From the NCBI GenBank assembly GCA_022839995.1, contig JALHIN010000004.1:1-64000 (forward strand): a stretch of DNA of 64,000 nt, read 5' to 3'. Each line of letters begins with the position of its first letter. Positions within the stretch are counted from its first letter, which is position 1. This stretch comes from 79-D21 sp022839995 (lineage in GTDB: Bacteria > Synergistota > Synergistia > Synergistales > 79-D21). Made by a program: the position numbers and the translations under genes. Below the pieces are notes generated by a model. That model was not told where the DNA came from. It searched no databases and saw only the letters and a program-made list of their open reading frames with translations. Below are positions 42,134 through 51,463 of this stretch, one piece after another.

Positions 42134-43346
42134 GGTCGACCTCTCCTTTCTTCACCAAGGGAATTTTCCATTCGAACCAGCCCTGCGTGTTCAGGCAGAA
42201 GCGTACCAGCATCAGCATCACGGGAACCTCGATGAGCACTCCCACGACCGTGGCCAGGGCTGCGCCGCTGGAGAGCCCGAAGAGCATCGTCGCCGTGGCG
42301 ATGGCGACCTCGAAGTGGTTCGAGGCCCCGATCATCGCCGCGGGGGCCGCGTCCTCGTAGGGCAGCTTCATGGCCCTGGCGGCCCAGTAGCCGAGGCCAA
42401 AGATCAGGATCGTCTGGATGAACAGCGGGATGGCGATCCAGAGGATCGTCAGCGGGTTGGCCACGATGACCTCTCCCTTGAAGCTGAAGAGCAGGACCAG
42501 GGTCGTCAGGAGGGCGACGATCGTGATGGGCGAGAGGATGTGCAGGAATTTCTCCGTGAACCAGGTCACGCCCTTCGCGGCGATGATCCATTTCCGCGAG
42601 AAATACCCGGCCACGAGGGGAAGCGCGACGTAGACCCCGATCGAGAGGGCCAGGGCCTGCCAGGGGACCGGCAGGCGGCCGACACCCAGCAGGAACCCGC
42701 CGAGCACTCCATAGAGCACAAGCATCGTCAGGGAGTTGATGGCCACCATGACCAGGGTCAGGCCGTCGTTCCCGCGGGCGAGGTAGCCCCAAACCAGGAC
42801 CATGGCCGTGCAGGGGGCGATCCCCAGCAGAATGGCCCCGGCCAGGTAACTGCGCCAGAGGGGGATCTGGAGCATCTTGACGCCGTTGGCGAGGACGACG
42901 ATCCCGTCCCCGTGAGTGGCTCCCACGGGCAGGTTCAGGCCGAAGGGCATCTTGACGAGGTCCACCGCGTCCGGGCCGATGAAGCCCTTGAAAAGAAAAC
43001 CCAAAAAGAAGACCGCGATGGCGTACATGGTGAACGGCTTGATCGCCCAGTTGACGAACAGGGTGAGGAAAACGGGCTTGCCGGACCTGCCGGCCTTGAC
43101 CACCTCGGCGAAGTCGATCTTCACCATGATGGGGTACATCATGAAGAAGAGGCAGATGGCGATGGGGATCGAGACGACGGGGGCCCCGTTGACGAAGATC
43201 GACATGCCGTCCAGCGTCCGGGCCAGGTTTGGGGCCATCTTCCCGAGCAGGATGCCCCCCACGATGCAGAGGGCCACCCAGACCGTCAGGTAGCGTTCGA
43301 ACACGTTCGTGAGCTTGCGGTCACCGTTCTGGATAGCCTGTGCCAT
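42114..43346 (-). CDS. acr3: ACR3-type arsenite efflux permease
   Basis: The 410-residue protein has ten hydrophobic segments and ACR3 hallmarks: IAPCTAMVLVW with the essential Cys (residue 179), GDGIVVLANGVKM and GASNHFEVAIATAT. ACR3 expels arsenite using the proton gradient. It follows a BFD-like protein and an ArsR repressor with an As(III)-type CxC site, giving a compact ars operon on the minus strand. The ATG has a GAGGAGG site 10 bases upstream. Confidence 0.95.
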   Translation of the reverse strand: MAQAIQNGDRKLTNVFERYLTVWVALCIVGGILLGKMAPNLARTLDGMSIFVNGAPVVSIPIAICLFFMMYPIMVKIDFAEVVKAGRSGKPVFLTLFVNWAIKPFTMYAIAVFFLGFLFKGFIGPDAVDLVKMPFGLNLPVGATHGDGIVVLANGVKMLQIPLWRSYLAGAILLGIAPCTAMVLVWGYLARGNDGLTLVMVAINSLTMLVLYGVLGGFLLGVGRLPVPWQALALSIGVYVALPLVAGYFSRKWIIAAKGVTWFTEKFLHILSPITIVALLTTLVLLFSFKGEVIVANPLTILWIAIPLFIQTILIFGLGYWAARAMKLPYEDAAPAAMIGASNHFEVAIATATMLFGLSSGAALATVVGVLIEVPVMLMLVRFCLNTQGWFEWKIPLVKKGEVDLGEENA

Positions 43347-43361
43347 TTCAGGCTTGCCTCC

Positions 43362-43649
43362 TCAGCAGTTTCCACCGCAGGAGCATCCGCACGAACAGCC
43401 GGACTTTATCGCCTTCAGCGCGGGCAGGTAGACGTCGATCAGGGCCTGGATATCGGTGCAGCAGCAGCGCCCGGCGGGGTTTTTCGTCGCGCAGTCGGCT
43501 CCCTTGCCGGCGCCCGTCAGGCTTGTGACGGCTTCCACGGTCTCCGCGCCTTTCGCGATCGCCCGGACGATCTCTTCCTTGGATACGTTGTTGCAGTAGC
43601 AGACGGTCTGCTTTGCGGGGGCCTTTTTCCAGTCGGTTGAAGCGGTCAT
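43362..43649 (-). CDS. BFD-like [2Fe-2S] protein with Cys-rich tail
   Basis: The 95-residue protein has the BFD-like [2Fe-2S] pattern: CYCNNVSKEEIVRAI (Cys 17, Cys 19) and GADCATKNPAGRCC (Cys 53, 62 and 63). It ends in CSCGCSCGGNC, five cysteines in eleven residues, which would bind a soft metal. It lies 15 bases before acr3. It may act as a redox or As(III) carrier for the permease; a direct link is inferred. Confidence 0.75.
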   Translation of the reverse strand: MTASTDWKKAPAKQTVCYCNNVSKEEIVRAIAKGAETVEAVTSLTGAGKGADCATKNPAGRCCCTDIQALIDVYLPALKAIKSGCSCGCSCGGNC

Positions 43650-43671
43650 CGTTTTCTCTCCTCCTGTAGGG

Positions 43672-44019
43672 TCAATTGCAGCGTTCGCTGTCTTTTTTCT
43701 TCAGTTGCCGGACGCGTTCGCGGTCGGCCTGCGTTGCCGGGTCGTTTTCCAGGTTCTCCAGGACCCAGCGGAGAAGGCCGGCGCAGGGGGTGTCCTCGTC
43801 GAGCGGCACCAGGCTGAAGTAGGTCCACTTGCCTTTCTTGCGCGAGGTCACGAAGCCTGCCTCCTGCAGGATTGCCATGTGCCGCGATACGGAAGAGGGA
43901 ACGAGGTCCAGCAGGTCCTGCAGGTTGCAGAGGCAAAGCTCCTGCCCCGGCAGCGCGAGAAGCACCCGTACCCGGTGCCTGTCGGCAAGGGCCTTGATCG
44001 CTTTCAGGAAGTTTTCCAA
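43672..44019 (-). CDS. arsR: ArsR family arsenic-responsive repressor
   Basis: The 115-residue protein has the classic As(III)-binding ELCLCNL motif (Cys 29, Cys 31) in helix alpha-3, then VPSSVSRHMAILQEAG and SRKKGKWTYFSL for DNA binding. It is the first gene of the arsR, BFD, acr3 operon. A perfect 24-base palindrome lies just upstream, at 44041-44064. Binding of arsenite should release the repressor and induce the operon. Confidence 0.93.
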   Translation of the reverse strand: MENFLKAIKALADRHRVRVLLALPGQELCLCNLQDLLDLVPSSVSRHMAILQEAGFVTSRKKGKWTYFSLVPLDEDTPCAGLLRWVLENLENDPATQADRERVRQLKKKDSERCN

Positions 44020-44040
44020 GGGAGCCCCCCCTCTCTCGGT

Positions 44041-44064
44041 TCATTTCGAATAACTTCGAAATGA
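44041..44064. promoter_or_regulatory. Palindromic ArsR operator
   Basis: TCATTTCGAA, TAAC, TTCGAAATGA: perfect ten-base arms across a four-base spacer. It starts 22 bases upstream of the arsR start codon, as expected for autorepression, and differs from the GTGGTAATATCGCCAC dyad of the other ArsR locus. Confidence 0.85.
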
Positions 44065-44376
44065 AGGATATCCCGATTCGGTCCTCCTGTCAACAAAAAA
44101 GAGAAGGCGACGCCGCAAGGGGCTCCGGGATTGACGCCAACCCTTTAGGAAAACTCTCCGAACCGACACCGGCACAGGCACGTTACCCTGGGAAAATTAC
44201 AATCGTTCGATTATTATCGTAGCCATGGAAAAGAAGACCACGCCGAACGGGATTTTTCCGGGCACCCTGGGGGAAAAAGCCTTGCGGGGCCTGAAACCTG
44301 CGAGGCATGGCTGGACGCCTACGCGCAGCGGGTTTTCGAGGCTCACGACGAAAACCGGTAAGGGAAGGGATCTCTC
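44065..44376. other. Intergenic region between arsR and the MFS gene
   Basis: About 310 bases separate the divergent genes. It should hold the arsR and MFS promoters. An A/T-rich stretch with TTACAAT (about 44197) and a short dyad AATCG/CGATT follow. I find no gene; a frame from the ATG at 44225 overlaps the MFS gene and has no ribosome binding site. Confidence 0.4.
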
Positions 44377-45639
44377 GTGGATGAATTCACAGGACGTTCC
44401 CCGGAACCGCCCGCCGCAGGCAGGCGGTCCGGGCGCTGGCTGAACCGGACGGTGGTCGGCGCGGGCATCACCAGCGCGCTGGGCGACTTCTGCTACGAAA
44501 CCGCAACGGTGATCCTTCCGGGTTTTCTTGCCGTGCTGGGAGTCCCTGCAGCGGCCCTCGGGATGATCGAAGGGATTGCGGACGCGGTGGCCAGCTTCAC
44601 GAAAATGATTTCCGGGTACATCGCTGACAAGCTGGGCCACCGGAAACTGCTGGTGCTGGTCGGGTACGGCCTGACGCCCGCGGGGCAGGCCCTGATCGCG
44701 CTGGCTTCCGGCTGGCCGCTCGTCCTGTCGGGGCGCCTGGTGTCGTGGTTTGGCAAGGGCCTGCGCGGCCCCTTGAGGGACGCCATCGTGACCCAGTCGA
44801 TCACGCCGGAAACCCGTGGGCGGGCCTTCGGCTTTCACCGGGCGGCCGACACGGTCGGCGCGGTGGCAGGCCCCCTGCTCGGAGTGGCGCTGCTCGGCCT
44901 GGCCCGGAACTGGCATTGGAGCCAGGCCGCCGGACCCTTCCGCCTCGTGCTGTGGGTATCGGTCATCCCGGGCTTGCTGGCGGTCCTGGCGTTTTTGGGG
45001 CTGGTCGAGGACCCGAAGCATTCGCCGAACCCCGCCCTGAGGTTCTTCCGCTCCCTGGAGGGGCTGCCGGGACGGTTCAAACGCTACCTGGGCTCCGTCG
45101 CCCTTTTTGGCATCGGCGATTTTTCCCACAGCCTGCTGATTTTGGCGGCCACCACCCTGCTGACGCCCTCCCTGGGAGTCGTGAAGGCCGCCCAGGTGGC
45201 CGGGCTCCTGTACGTGTGGCGCAATGTCGTGCAGGTCGCGATGTCCTACCCGGTGGGCCTCGCGGCTGACCGCATCGGCCATGTGCCCGTGCTGGTCGCC
45301 GGCTACGGGGTGGGGGCCCTGACGGCGCTCCTGGCGGCGCTGGCCTTCTGGGCCGGCATCGACAGCGTTTTCTTCCTGGCGGGGCTCTTCTTCTTCGCCG
45401 GCCTGTACATGGCCGTGCAGGAAACGCTGGAGACGACCGTCACGGCGGAAATGGTCGAGCCGGAAAACCTGGCCACCAGCTACGGAGCCCTGGGCACCGT
45501 CAACGGAACGGCGAAATTCCTTTCCAGCTCACTGGTCGGCCTGTTGTGGACGGCCGTTTCCCCAATGGCCGGATTTGGCCTCGCAGCGCTCCTCATGGTT
45601 TGCGGGACCGTCTCCCTGTTCCGGCTTCCCCCGCGGTAG
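44377..45639 (+). CDS. Major facilitator superfamily transporter
   Basis: The 420-residue protein has twelve hydrophobic segments and MFS loop-2/3 signatures (MISGYIADKLGHRKLLVLVGYG and GLAADRIGHVPVLVAGYG). The segment GKGLRGPLRDAIVTQS suggests the branch of drug or metabolite exporters seen next to ars loci. The GTG start follows an AAGGGAAGGG site. It is divergent from the arsR operon; possible joint metal stress control is inferred from position only. Substrate unknown. Confidence 0.82.
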   Translation: MDEFTGRSPEPPAAGRRSGRWLNRTVVGAGITSALGDFCYETATVILPGFLAVLGVPAAALGMIEGIADAVASFTKMISGYIADKLGHRKLLVLVGYGLTPAGQALIALASGWPLVLSGRLVSWFGKGLRGPLRDAIVTQSITPETRGRAFGFHRAADTVGAVAGPLLGVALLGLARNWHWSQAAGPFRLVLWVSVIPGLLAVLAFLGLVEDPKHSPNPALRFFRSLEGLPGRFKRYLGSVALFGIGDFSHSLLILAATTLLTPSLGVVKAAQVAGLLYVWRNVVQVAMSYPVGLAADRIGHVPVLVAGYGVGALTALLAALAFWAGIDSVFFLAGLFFFAGLYMAVQETLETTVTAEMVEPENLATSYGALGTVNGTAKFLSSSLVGLLWTAVSPMAGFGLAALLMVCGTVSLFRLPPR

Positions 45640-45666
45640 CCGGAGACTCCCGGAACCGGGCGAGGC

Positions 45667-45696
45667 TTGAACATCCGGAAAGGCCCGTGATACGAT
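45667..45696 (+). promoter_or_regulatory. Candidate promoter of the dynamin-like gene
   Basis: TTGAAC (45667-45672), 18-base spacer and TACGAT (45691-45696), about 100 bases before the ATG at 45800. The match is moderate. Confidence 0.45.
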
Positions 45697-45799
45697 TTCA
45701 AGCGGCGATGGCGTTCGCCCTTCTTTTGGCCGCCTCTCTCGGGGCGGATGATGACGCCTGTGATCCGGGGCCTTCGTGCCCCCGTCGGAGGCGAAGAAC

Positions 45800-47548
45800 A
45801 TGCAAGACAAGGGAAACCTGATCCTGGCGGTGAAGAGGCTGGAGGGGATACCCCTCTCGCCGCACCAGAGGGAGTTCCTGGAGGAGATCCGGGAACGCCT
45901 GTATTCGGACAAGCTGTTCATCGCGGTCGTCGGCGAGTTCAAGCGGGGGAAATCCTCCCTCATCAACGCGATGCTCGGGACCGCCATCCTGCCGACCGGA
46001 GTCCTCCCCCTGACCAACATCGTGACCCTCATCGAACACGGCCCCGTTCCCTCCCTCGAGGTGACGTTCCGGGACCGCCCCCCGCTGGAAGCCCCGGTCG
46101 ACCAGCTCCCGGAATTCGTGGCCGAGGCCGGAAACCCCGAAAACCGAAAGAAGGTCCGAACCGTCCGGTTGCGGTACCCCTCCCCGTTTCTCGAATCGGG
46201 GGTGGTGCTGGTCGACACGCCGGGTTTCGAGAGCCTTCACGAGACCCAGACCGAGGAGGCCCGTGCATACCTGCCCAGGATCGATATCGGGCTGTTCCTG
46301 CTATCCGCGGACTCCCCCCTTTCCGCGAAGGAGATGGCCCTGTTGGACGAACTGGCCGGGAACGTGTCCCAGTGCCTCGTCCTGCTGAACAAGACGGATT
46401 TCCTGACCGCCCCGGAGTGCCAGGCCATGGTGGAGTACGTCAAAAACCGGATCGCGGAAAGGCACCCCGCCCTTGCGGGTTCCGTGTTCCCCGTTTCTGC
46501 CCGGGATGCCCTCCTGGCCGCGCGGGAGAAGAAGGCCGGTTCCCGGAACGTCGGCGGCATCGGGGCGGTGCTGTCGGTCATCGAGGCCCTGGTCCGGGAG
46601 AAGGGGGCCAGGATCCAGGCGAAAAGCAACGCCATGCGGCTGTTGTCCATCCTGCGGGCGGTCAAGGTCCGGCTTCGCGTGGAGGCAGACTCCCTCCGGC
46701 AGCCGATCCAGGTCCTGGAGGACCGGATCGCCCGGTTCTCCCGCGGGCTGGAAGGGCTCGAAGTCCGGAGGAGCGAAGCGGAAATCCTGGTGGACAGGGA
46801 AATCGAGAAAATCATCCAGGACCTGGACGCGGAAATGGACCGGCTGAGGCAGGAGCTCCCTCCGGCGATCATCGGGGACCTACGGCAAGGGTCAAAACCC
46901 TTCGCCGGGGAGACGCTCTCCGATTTTTCCGCCCGCATGGCCTCCCTTGCGGAAGAACGCCTGAAGACCCGCTTCGAGGAGCGGCTTCCGGCCATCGAGG
47001 CGAAGCTGGAATCGGCCTACCTGGCTGTCGTGGAAAAGCACCGCGCCCGGCTGACGGCGATCCTGGAGGAGCTCCTCCGACTCGGGTCGGAGGTCTTCAG
47101 CCTGGATCTCCAGTCCTGGGAACTACCGGAGGAGTTTTCTTCGGAACGGAGATTCTTCTACCTAGAAGGGGAAACGCGCCCCTTCTTCGACCTCGAGGGG
47201 GCAGCCGTGGGCTTCGTCGAACGGCTGCTCCCCGCCGGGAAGGCACGGGAGCGGGCGCTCGGCCGGATCCTCGAGCGGGTTCCCGAGCGGGTGGACGCCA
47301 ACTGCGGGCGGGTCCGCTTCGACCTCCTGAGGCGCCTGAAAGACAGCGCCGCCCGTTTCCAGGGACGCCTGTCCCGGCTCGTGACCGAGGCCGCCCAGGG
47401 AATTCGGGAGGCGGCAAGCCAGGCATTGGCGGCGAGGTCGACCGCGGAGGCGGACGTGTCCGAGAGGGAGAGGAGCCTGGATCGGTTCGTAAGGGACCTG
47501 GAGGCCGTGGAGAGCGAGCTGGAGGCTTTCCTGCGGGACAAGGACTGA
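45800..47548 (+). CDS. Dynamin-like GTPase (bacterial dynamin-related protein)
   Basis: The 582-residue protein has the dynamin GTPase motifs: P-loop GEFKRGKSSLIN near residue 44, DTPGFES (G3) and LLNKTDFL (G4). Downstream are long helical segments (KVRLRVEADSLRQPIQVLED; ELEAFLRDKD at the end) as in the stalk. Such proteins remodel membranes or repair damage; the actual role here is unknown. ATG at 45800 is favoured over an upstream ATG (45776) because of the GGAGG site. It is one of a pair of convergent genes around a terminator. Confidence 0.85.
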   Translation: MQDKGNLILAVKRLEGIPLSPHQREFLEEIRERLYSDKLFIAVVGEFKRGKSSLINAMLGTAILPTGVLPLTNIVTLIEHGPVPSLEVTFRDRPPLEAPVDQLPEFVAEAGNPENRKKVRTVRLRYPSPFLESGVVLVDTPGFESLHETQTEEARAYLPRIDIGLFLLSADSPLSAKEMALLDELAGNVSQCLVLLNKTDFLTAPECQAMVEYVKNRIAERHPALAGSVFPVSARDALLAAREKKAGSRNVGGIGAVLSVIEALVREKGARIQAKSNAMRLLSILRAVKVRLRVEADSLRQPIQVLEDRIARFSRGLEGLEVRRSEAEILVDREIEKIIQDLDAEMDRLRQELPPAIIGDLRQGSKPFAGETLSDFSARMASLAEERLKTRFEERLPAIEAKLESAYLAVVEKHRARLTAILEELLRLGSEVFSLDLQSWELPEEFSSERRFFYLEGETRPFFDLEGAAVGFVERLLPAGKARERALGRILERVPERVDANCGRVRFDLLRRLKDSAARFQGRLSRLVTEAAQGIREAASQALAARSTAEADVSERERSLDRFVRDLEAVESELEAFLRDKD

Positions 47549-47554
47549 CGGCGG

Positions 47555-47597
47555 AAAAAGAAGGGACCCGCGCTCGAGGCGCGGGTCCCTTCTTTTT
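47555..47597. terminator. Bidirectional terminator
   Basis: AAAAAGAAGGGACCCGCGC, short loop, GCGCGGGTCCCTTCTTTTT. It separates the convergent dynamin-like and amidohydrolase genes. Confidence 0.9.
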
Positions 47598-47607
47598 CCG
47601 GTTTGAA

Positions 47608-48807
47608 TCAGCTTTCGGCTTTCTTTACCAGGAAGTCCCACGCCAGTGCCGCCAGGAGCGCGCTTCCCTTCGGCAGGATTTCGTCGTCCACGTCGTACTC
47701 GGGATGGTGCTGGGGGTTGACGATGCCCTTGGCCTCGTTTTTCGTGCCGAGGAACATGAAGGTCCCTGGCACCTCCTGCAGGAAGAAACTCATGTCCTCG
47801 GCGCCCATGGAGGGTGGGATCTCGATCACGCGGTCCTCGCCCAGCACCTTCCGGGCGACCTCGGCGGCCCTTTCGGTGAAGGCCTTGTCGTTGACCGTGG
47901 CGGGCAGCACGTTCTTGAGGCGGAATTCCGCCCGGCAGCCCAGGGCCTGGCTGACCCCGCTGCAGATCCGGTCCATCCTCGCGGGCATTTCCGACCGGAC
48001 GTCCGGGTTGAAGGTCCTGACGGTCCCCTGCAGGAAGGCCCGGTCCGGGATGATGTTGAAGGTCGACCCGGCCTCCATGTGGCCGCAGGTGACGACCACG
48101 GTTTCAAGGGGATCGACCTCCCGGCTCACGATCGTCTGCAGGGCCCCGATGACGGCTCCCGCGGCGACGATCGGGTCGGCGGCAAGATGCGGCACCGCTC
48201 CGTGCCCCCCCTTTCCGAAAATGGTGCACTCCCATTCGTCCGCCGCGGCCATGAAGGGCCCGGCATGGACCCCCACCACGCCGGACGGGATCGTTCCCCA
48301 GACGTGGAGCCCCGAGATGGCGTCCACGCCCTCAAGCACGCCTTCGTCGATCATAGCTTTGGCCCCGCTTTTGTGCGGGGATTCCTCCGAGGGCTGGAAG
48401 ATGAAGCGGACACGCCCGGGGAGGTCGGATTCGAGGGCCTTCAGGATCCGGGCGGCCCCCAGGACCATGGTGATGTGCGAATCGTGCCCGCAGGCATGCA
48501 TGACGCCGTCCTTTTTCGATTTGTAGGGAGGATTCCCTAGCTCCTGCATGGGAAGGGCGTCGATGTCCGCCCGGAGGGCAAAGCAGGGCCCCGCTTTCCC
48601 GGCATTCAGGTCCACGACCAGGCCCGTGGGCCGCCCGGCGGTGCCGACGCGCATCATGGAGTACCCCATTTCCTCCAGGTGCGCCTTGATCCGGGCGGTC
48701 GTCTCGACCTCCTCGAACGACAGCTCGGGGTGGGCGTGGAAATCGTGGCGCCATTCCGCCAGGATGTCAGCGGAGGCTTCCGCAAGGTTCTTGATCCGTT
48801 CCAGCAT
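47608..48807 (-). CDS. M20D family amidohydrolase (N-acyl amino acid hydrolase)
   Basis: The 399-residue metallopeptidase of the M20D group has HAHPELSFEEVETT (metal), HACGHDSHITMVLGAA and MSFFLQEVPGTFMFLG. It cleaves N-acyl amino acids, IAA conjugates or hippurate-like amides. Its gene is followed on the same strand (upstream) by a sodium-solute symporter and a small DUF3311-like protein, so the peptide or amide substrate may be imported by that transporter. Confidence 0.9.
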   Translation of the reverse strand: MLERIKNLAEASADILAEWRHDFHAHPELSFEEVETTARIKAHLEEMGYSMMRVGTAGRPTGLVVDLNAGKAGPCFALRADIDALPMQELGNPPYKSKKDGVMHACGHDSHITMVLGAARILKALESDLPGRVRFIFQPSEESPHKSGAKAMIDEGVLEGVDAISGLHVWGTIPSGVVGVHAGPFMAAADEWECTIFGKGGHGAVPHLAADPIVAAGAVIGALQTIVSREVDPLETVVVTCGHMEAGSTFNIIPDRAFLQGTVRTFNPDVRSEMPARMDRICSGVSQALGCRAEFRLKNVLPATVNDKAFTERAAEVARKVLGEDRVIEIPPSMGAEDMSFFLQEVPGTFMFLGTKNEAKGIVNPQHHPEYDVDDEILPKGSALLAALAWDFLVKKAES

Positions 48808-48810
48808 GGC

Positions 48811-50295
48811 CTAGGCAGCCTCCTCGGTCGAGAGGACCTTCTCGAAGCGCTCGAGACGGTCGGCTTCCACCGGCTTCGTGAAGGAACTGACGACCAGGAC
48901 GGTGATGAAGTTCAGGATCAGGCCGACAAATCCCGGCTGCAGGCCGAAGGGGGCCTTGATGCCGCCGAACTGGTAGGTGAAGAGGGCCGCCAGGCCGACC
49001 AGGATGCCGGCGATGACCCCGGCTTTCGTGGGCTTCTTGCTGAAGATTCCAAGGACGACGCCGGGGAAGAACTGGGTGATGCCCGAGTATCCCGTGATCA
49101 GGAGGTTCACCAGCATCGAGGGGGCCAGGAAGGCGAAGGCCAGGGCCACTGCCGTGTAGACCGGGACCAGCAGCCGGCCTGTCTTTGCGACCTGCATGTC
49201 GGTCATGTCCTGCTTGAGCCCTTTCTGGAGGATGTTCCTGGCCGTGAGGTTTGCCGCGGTGAGGATCAGCCCAGAGGACGTGGAAATCGAGGCCGCCAGT
49301 CCGCCTGCCCCCAAAAGCCCCACGATCCAGGCGGGCATGCTGTCCAGAAGGGCCACGAACATGGCCTGGTCAGGCTTCGCAATCTTCGCGCCGAAAGCGG
49401 GATCCATCCCCACCTTGGCTGCCACCGCGAAACCGACGATGACCACCGGGACCATGGCAAGCTGGTACAGGGGCAGGATGACCGCATTGCGGCGGACGAC
49501 GTGCTCGCTTTTCGCGCTGTAGGTGGCCGAGAAGAGGTGGGGCCACATCCAGAAGCCCAGGCCGGAAAGGAGAGCCGTGGAAGCGTACCAGAACAGCCCG
49601 TTTCCCGAGGTGTCTGGGAGGGTGAGGTGGGTCGGCTTGAGCTGGACGAGGGTCTCGAACATTTTCCCGACCCCGCCGAAATAATGGTTGGAAATCAGGA
49701 ACCCCACCGAACCCATGCCCACCAGCATGATGATGGCCTGCATGAAGTTGGTCCAGCCGATGCCGCGGAGGCCGGACACGTAAACGAAGATGACCGCGGC
49801 CACGAAGCTGATCAGGACGGCCGTCTGCCAGGTGATGGCTCCCCCGGAAGCCAGCTGGACGATCAGTCCGCTTCCCATGATCTGCAGCTGCAGGTAGGGG
49901 ATGATGAACACGACGCCGACGACCGCCACGAGGATCCCAAGCCCCTTGCTGCCGTAGCGGTCTTCGAGGTAATCGGGCTGGCTGATGTAGTTCATCCGTT
50001 TCCCCAGTCGGTTGATCCTGGGGCCGATGAAGAAGTAGATGGCGTAGGAAATGGATCCGTAAGCCAGGGCGTAGGTGATGCTGATCCCCTTGCTGTAGGC
50101 CCATCCCGCCAGGCCGAGGAAGGCAAAGGAGCTGTAGATCTCCGCTGCGGCGGTGGTATAGAAGAGAACCAGGCCGAAGGAGCGGCCCGCGACGAAGTAT
50201 TCCTCCATGCTGAAGGCCCGGTTTCGCCCTGCCATGACCCCGACGACGGTGGTGGCAAAAAGCCACCCGAAGATGATGACGAGCGTGATGGTCAT
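48811..50295 (-). CDS. Sodium:solute symporter (SSS family)
   Basis: The 494-residue protein has about 13 hydrophobic segments and SSS hallmarks such as RSFGLVLFYTTAAAEIYSS, ALAYGSISYAIYFFIGPRI and ASISTSSGLILTAANLTARN. It imports a solute with sodium, in the pantothenate/proline branch. The start overlaps the stop of the DUF3311-like gene by 4 bases; the two work as a pair in related symporters. The M20D gene is 3 bases downstream, forming one operon. Confidence 0.9.
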   Translation of the reverse strand: MTITLVIIFGWLFATTVVGVMAGRNRAFSMEEYFVAGRSFGLVLFYTTAAAEIYSSFAFLGLAGWAYSKGISITYALAYGSISYAIYFFIGPRINRLGKRMNYISQPDYLEDRYGSKGLGILVAVVGVVFIIPYLQLQIMGSGLIVQLASGGAITWQTAVLISFVAAVIFVYVSGLRGIGWTNFMQAIIMLVGMGSVGFLISNHYFGGVGKMFETLVQLKPTHLTLPDTSGNGLFWYASTALLSGLGFWMWPHLFSATYSAKSEHVVRRNAVILPLYQLAMVPVVIVGFAVAAKVGMDPAFGAKIAKPDQAMFVALLDSMPAWIVGLLGAGGLAASISTSSGLILTAANLTARNILQKGLKQDMTDMQVAKTGRLLVPVYTAVALAFAFLAPSMLVNLLITGYSGITQFFPGVVLGIFSKKPTKAGVIAGILVGLAALFTYQFGGIKAPFGLQPGFVGLILNFITVLVVSSFTKPVEADRLERFEKVLSTEEAA

Positions 50296-50504
50296 TTCTT
50301 ATCCGCCCCTTCCGTGACGAAATAAGCCAGCGCCATGCAGACGAACGTGCCGAAGATCATGAGCGACTGCCAGAAAAGAAGGAACGGCATTCCCATGACA
50401 AACGGCTCCACCCGGTTGGCCCAGACGGTGACCGGGGGCATGAACCCCAGGATCGCGATGAGCATGAAAACGAGAGACTTCTTTTCCCCTTTTGTGAGTC
50501 CCAA
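50292..50504 (-). CDS. DUF3311-like small membrane protein (symporter partner)
   Basis: The 70-residue product has two hydrophobic helices (SLVFMLIAILGFMPPV and MPFLLFWQSLMIFGTFVCMA) and the pattern seen in DUF3311/YhdT-like partners of SSS transporters. The TTG at 50504 follows a GGAGGTGATC site. Upstream are TTGACA on the minus strand at 50577-50582. It overlaps the symporter start. Confidence 0.75.
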   Translation of the reverse strand: MGLTKGEKKSLVFMLIAILGFMPPVTVWANRVEPFVMGMPFLLFWQSLMIFGTFVCMALAYFVTEGADKK

Positions 50505-50683
50505 CAGGATCACCTCCAACGAATCGATTAAAATGAAAAGGGCCCTCTGCGGTATTTTTTCACCGTCGCAGCCTGATGTCAACGCGGAGCTTTAGTGATT
50601 GGAAGTACAAGCGGGATGTCCCCGGAAACCTGTTTCGGCGGTCGAAAACGGGCTTACAATGAACGGAAAAGGAGGGATGTCCG

Positions 50684-51442
50684 ATGCGCCGGATGTGCGG
50701 ATGGATCGTGATCGGCCTGCTGGTTCTTGCAACGGCTCTTCCCGCTTCGGCGGGTCCCCTGGAGGACTGGGCGGCAACGATCGAGGCCCGCGACGCGGGG
50801 ATGGCCCGGGCGGAATCCCTGAGAGCGGAACTCCTTTCGCGGGCCCGCGGCGGTGCGCCGATCGACCGTTGGCGGCGAATGGCCAGGGGCGAAGGAACTC
50901 CCGGGGAGATCGCAGCGGACGCGCTGGTTCTCGTGGAAGGCCTATTCCCTGGCGGGGACCCGTCCCGCTGGGAGGATGTGAAGGGGTTCTGGCTTCCCGC
51001 CGACGTCCCGCTTCCGCTGGCGGCCCTGGACGCGGTCTTTTACGGGGCCATTGCCCTGCTGGAGATGCCCGACGACCGGGCCCCCTGGCTGGCGCGGGGC
51101 CTGGTGGAATCCCTTGCAGCTTCAGACCGCGCCCGCACCGTGGCTTTCCGGACAGCCCCCGCGGAGGTCCGGGCCTTCCTGGAAAAACTGACGGAACAGG
51201 CTCCGCCGCCCCCCGTCGGCGGCTGGCCGACCGGCAGGGCAGTGGGGAGGTTGCCTTTCGCCCACGGGGTTTCAGGATGGATCACCGAAACAAGGGCGAC
51301 GATGCAGGACATGACCTTCCTGAACGCCGCGGGGGTTCCCGTCGGCGGGAGGGGAGGATACGCCTGGGACCGGGAACGGGGCCGGCTCTACCGGGTCCTG
51401 GACGGCGAGTACAGGAAGATCTGGCTGTTTTACGACGATTGA
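50684..51442 (+). CDS. Secreted protein of unknown function
   Basis: The 252-residue product begins MRRMCGWIVIGLLVLATALP then ASAGPLEDW, a signal peptide with likely cleavage after ASA. The rest has no motif I recognise, aside from helical Ala/Glu-rich stretches and an aromatic C-terminus (RKIWLFYDD). The ATG follows a GGAGGGA ribosome binding site. It precedes the AOR gene by about 20 bases, and may be cotranscribed with it. Confidence 0.7.
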   Translation: MRRMCGWIVIGLLVLATALPASAGPLEDWAATIEARDAGMARAESLRAELLSRARGGAPIDRWRRMARGEGTPGEIAADALVLVEGLFPGGDPSRWEDVKGFWLPADVPLPLAALDAVFYGAIALLEMPDDRAPWLARGLVESLAASDRARTVAFRTAPAEVRAFLEKLTEQAPPPPVGGWPTGRAVGRLPFAHGVSGWITETRATMQDMTFLNAAGVPVGGRGGYAWDRERGRLYRVLDGEYRKIWLFYDD

Positions 51443-51463
51443 TGCGAGGGGGAAGGAACGGGA

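Noticed and set aside
44225..44443. A 72-codon frame from an ATG between arsR and the MFS gene
   Set aside because: No ribosome binding site, overlaps the MFS start in another frame and resembles no known protein.
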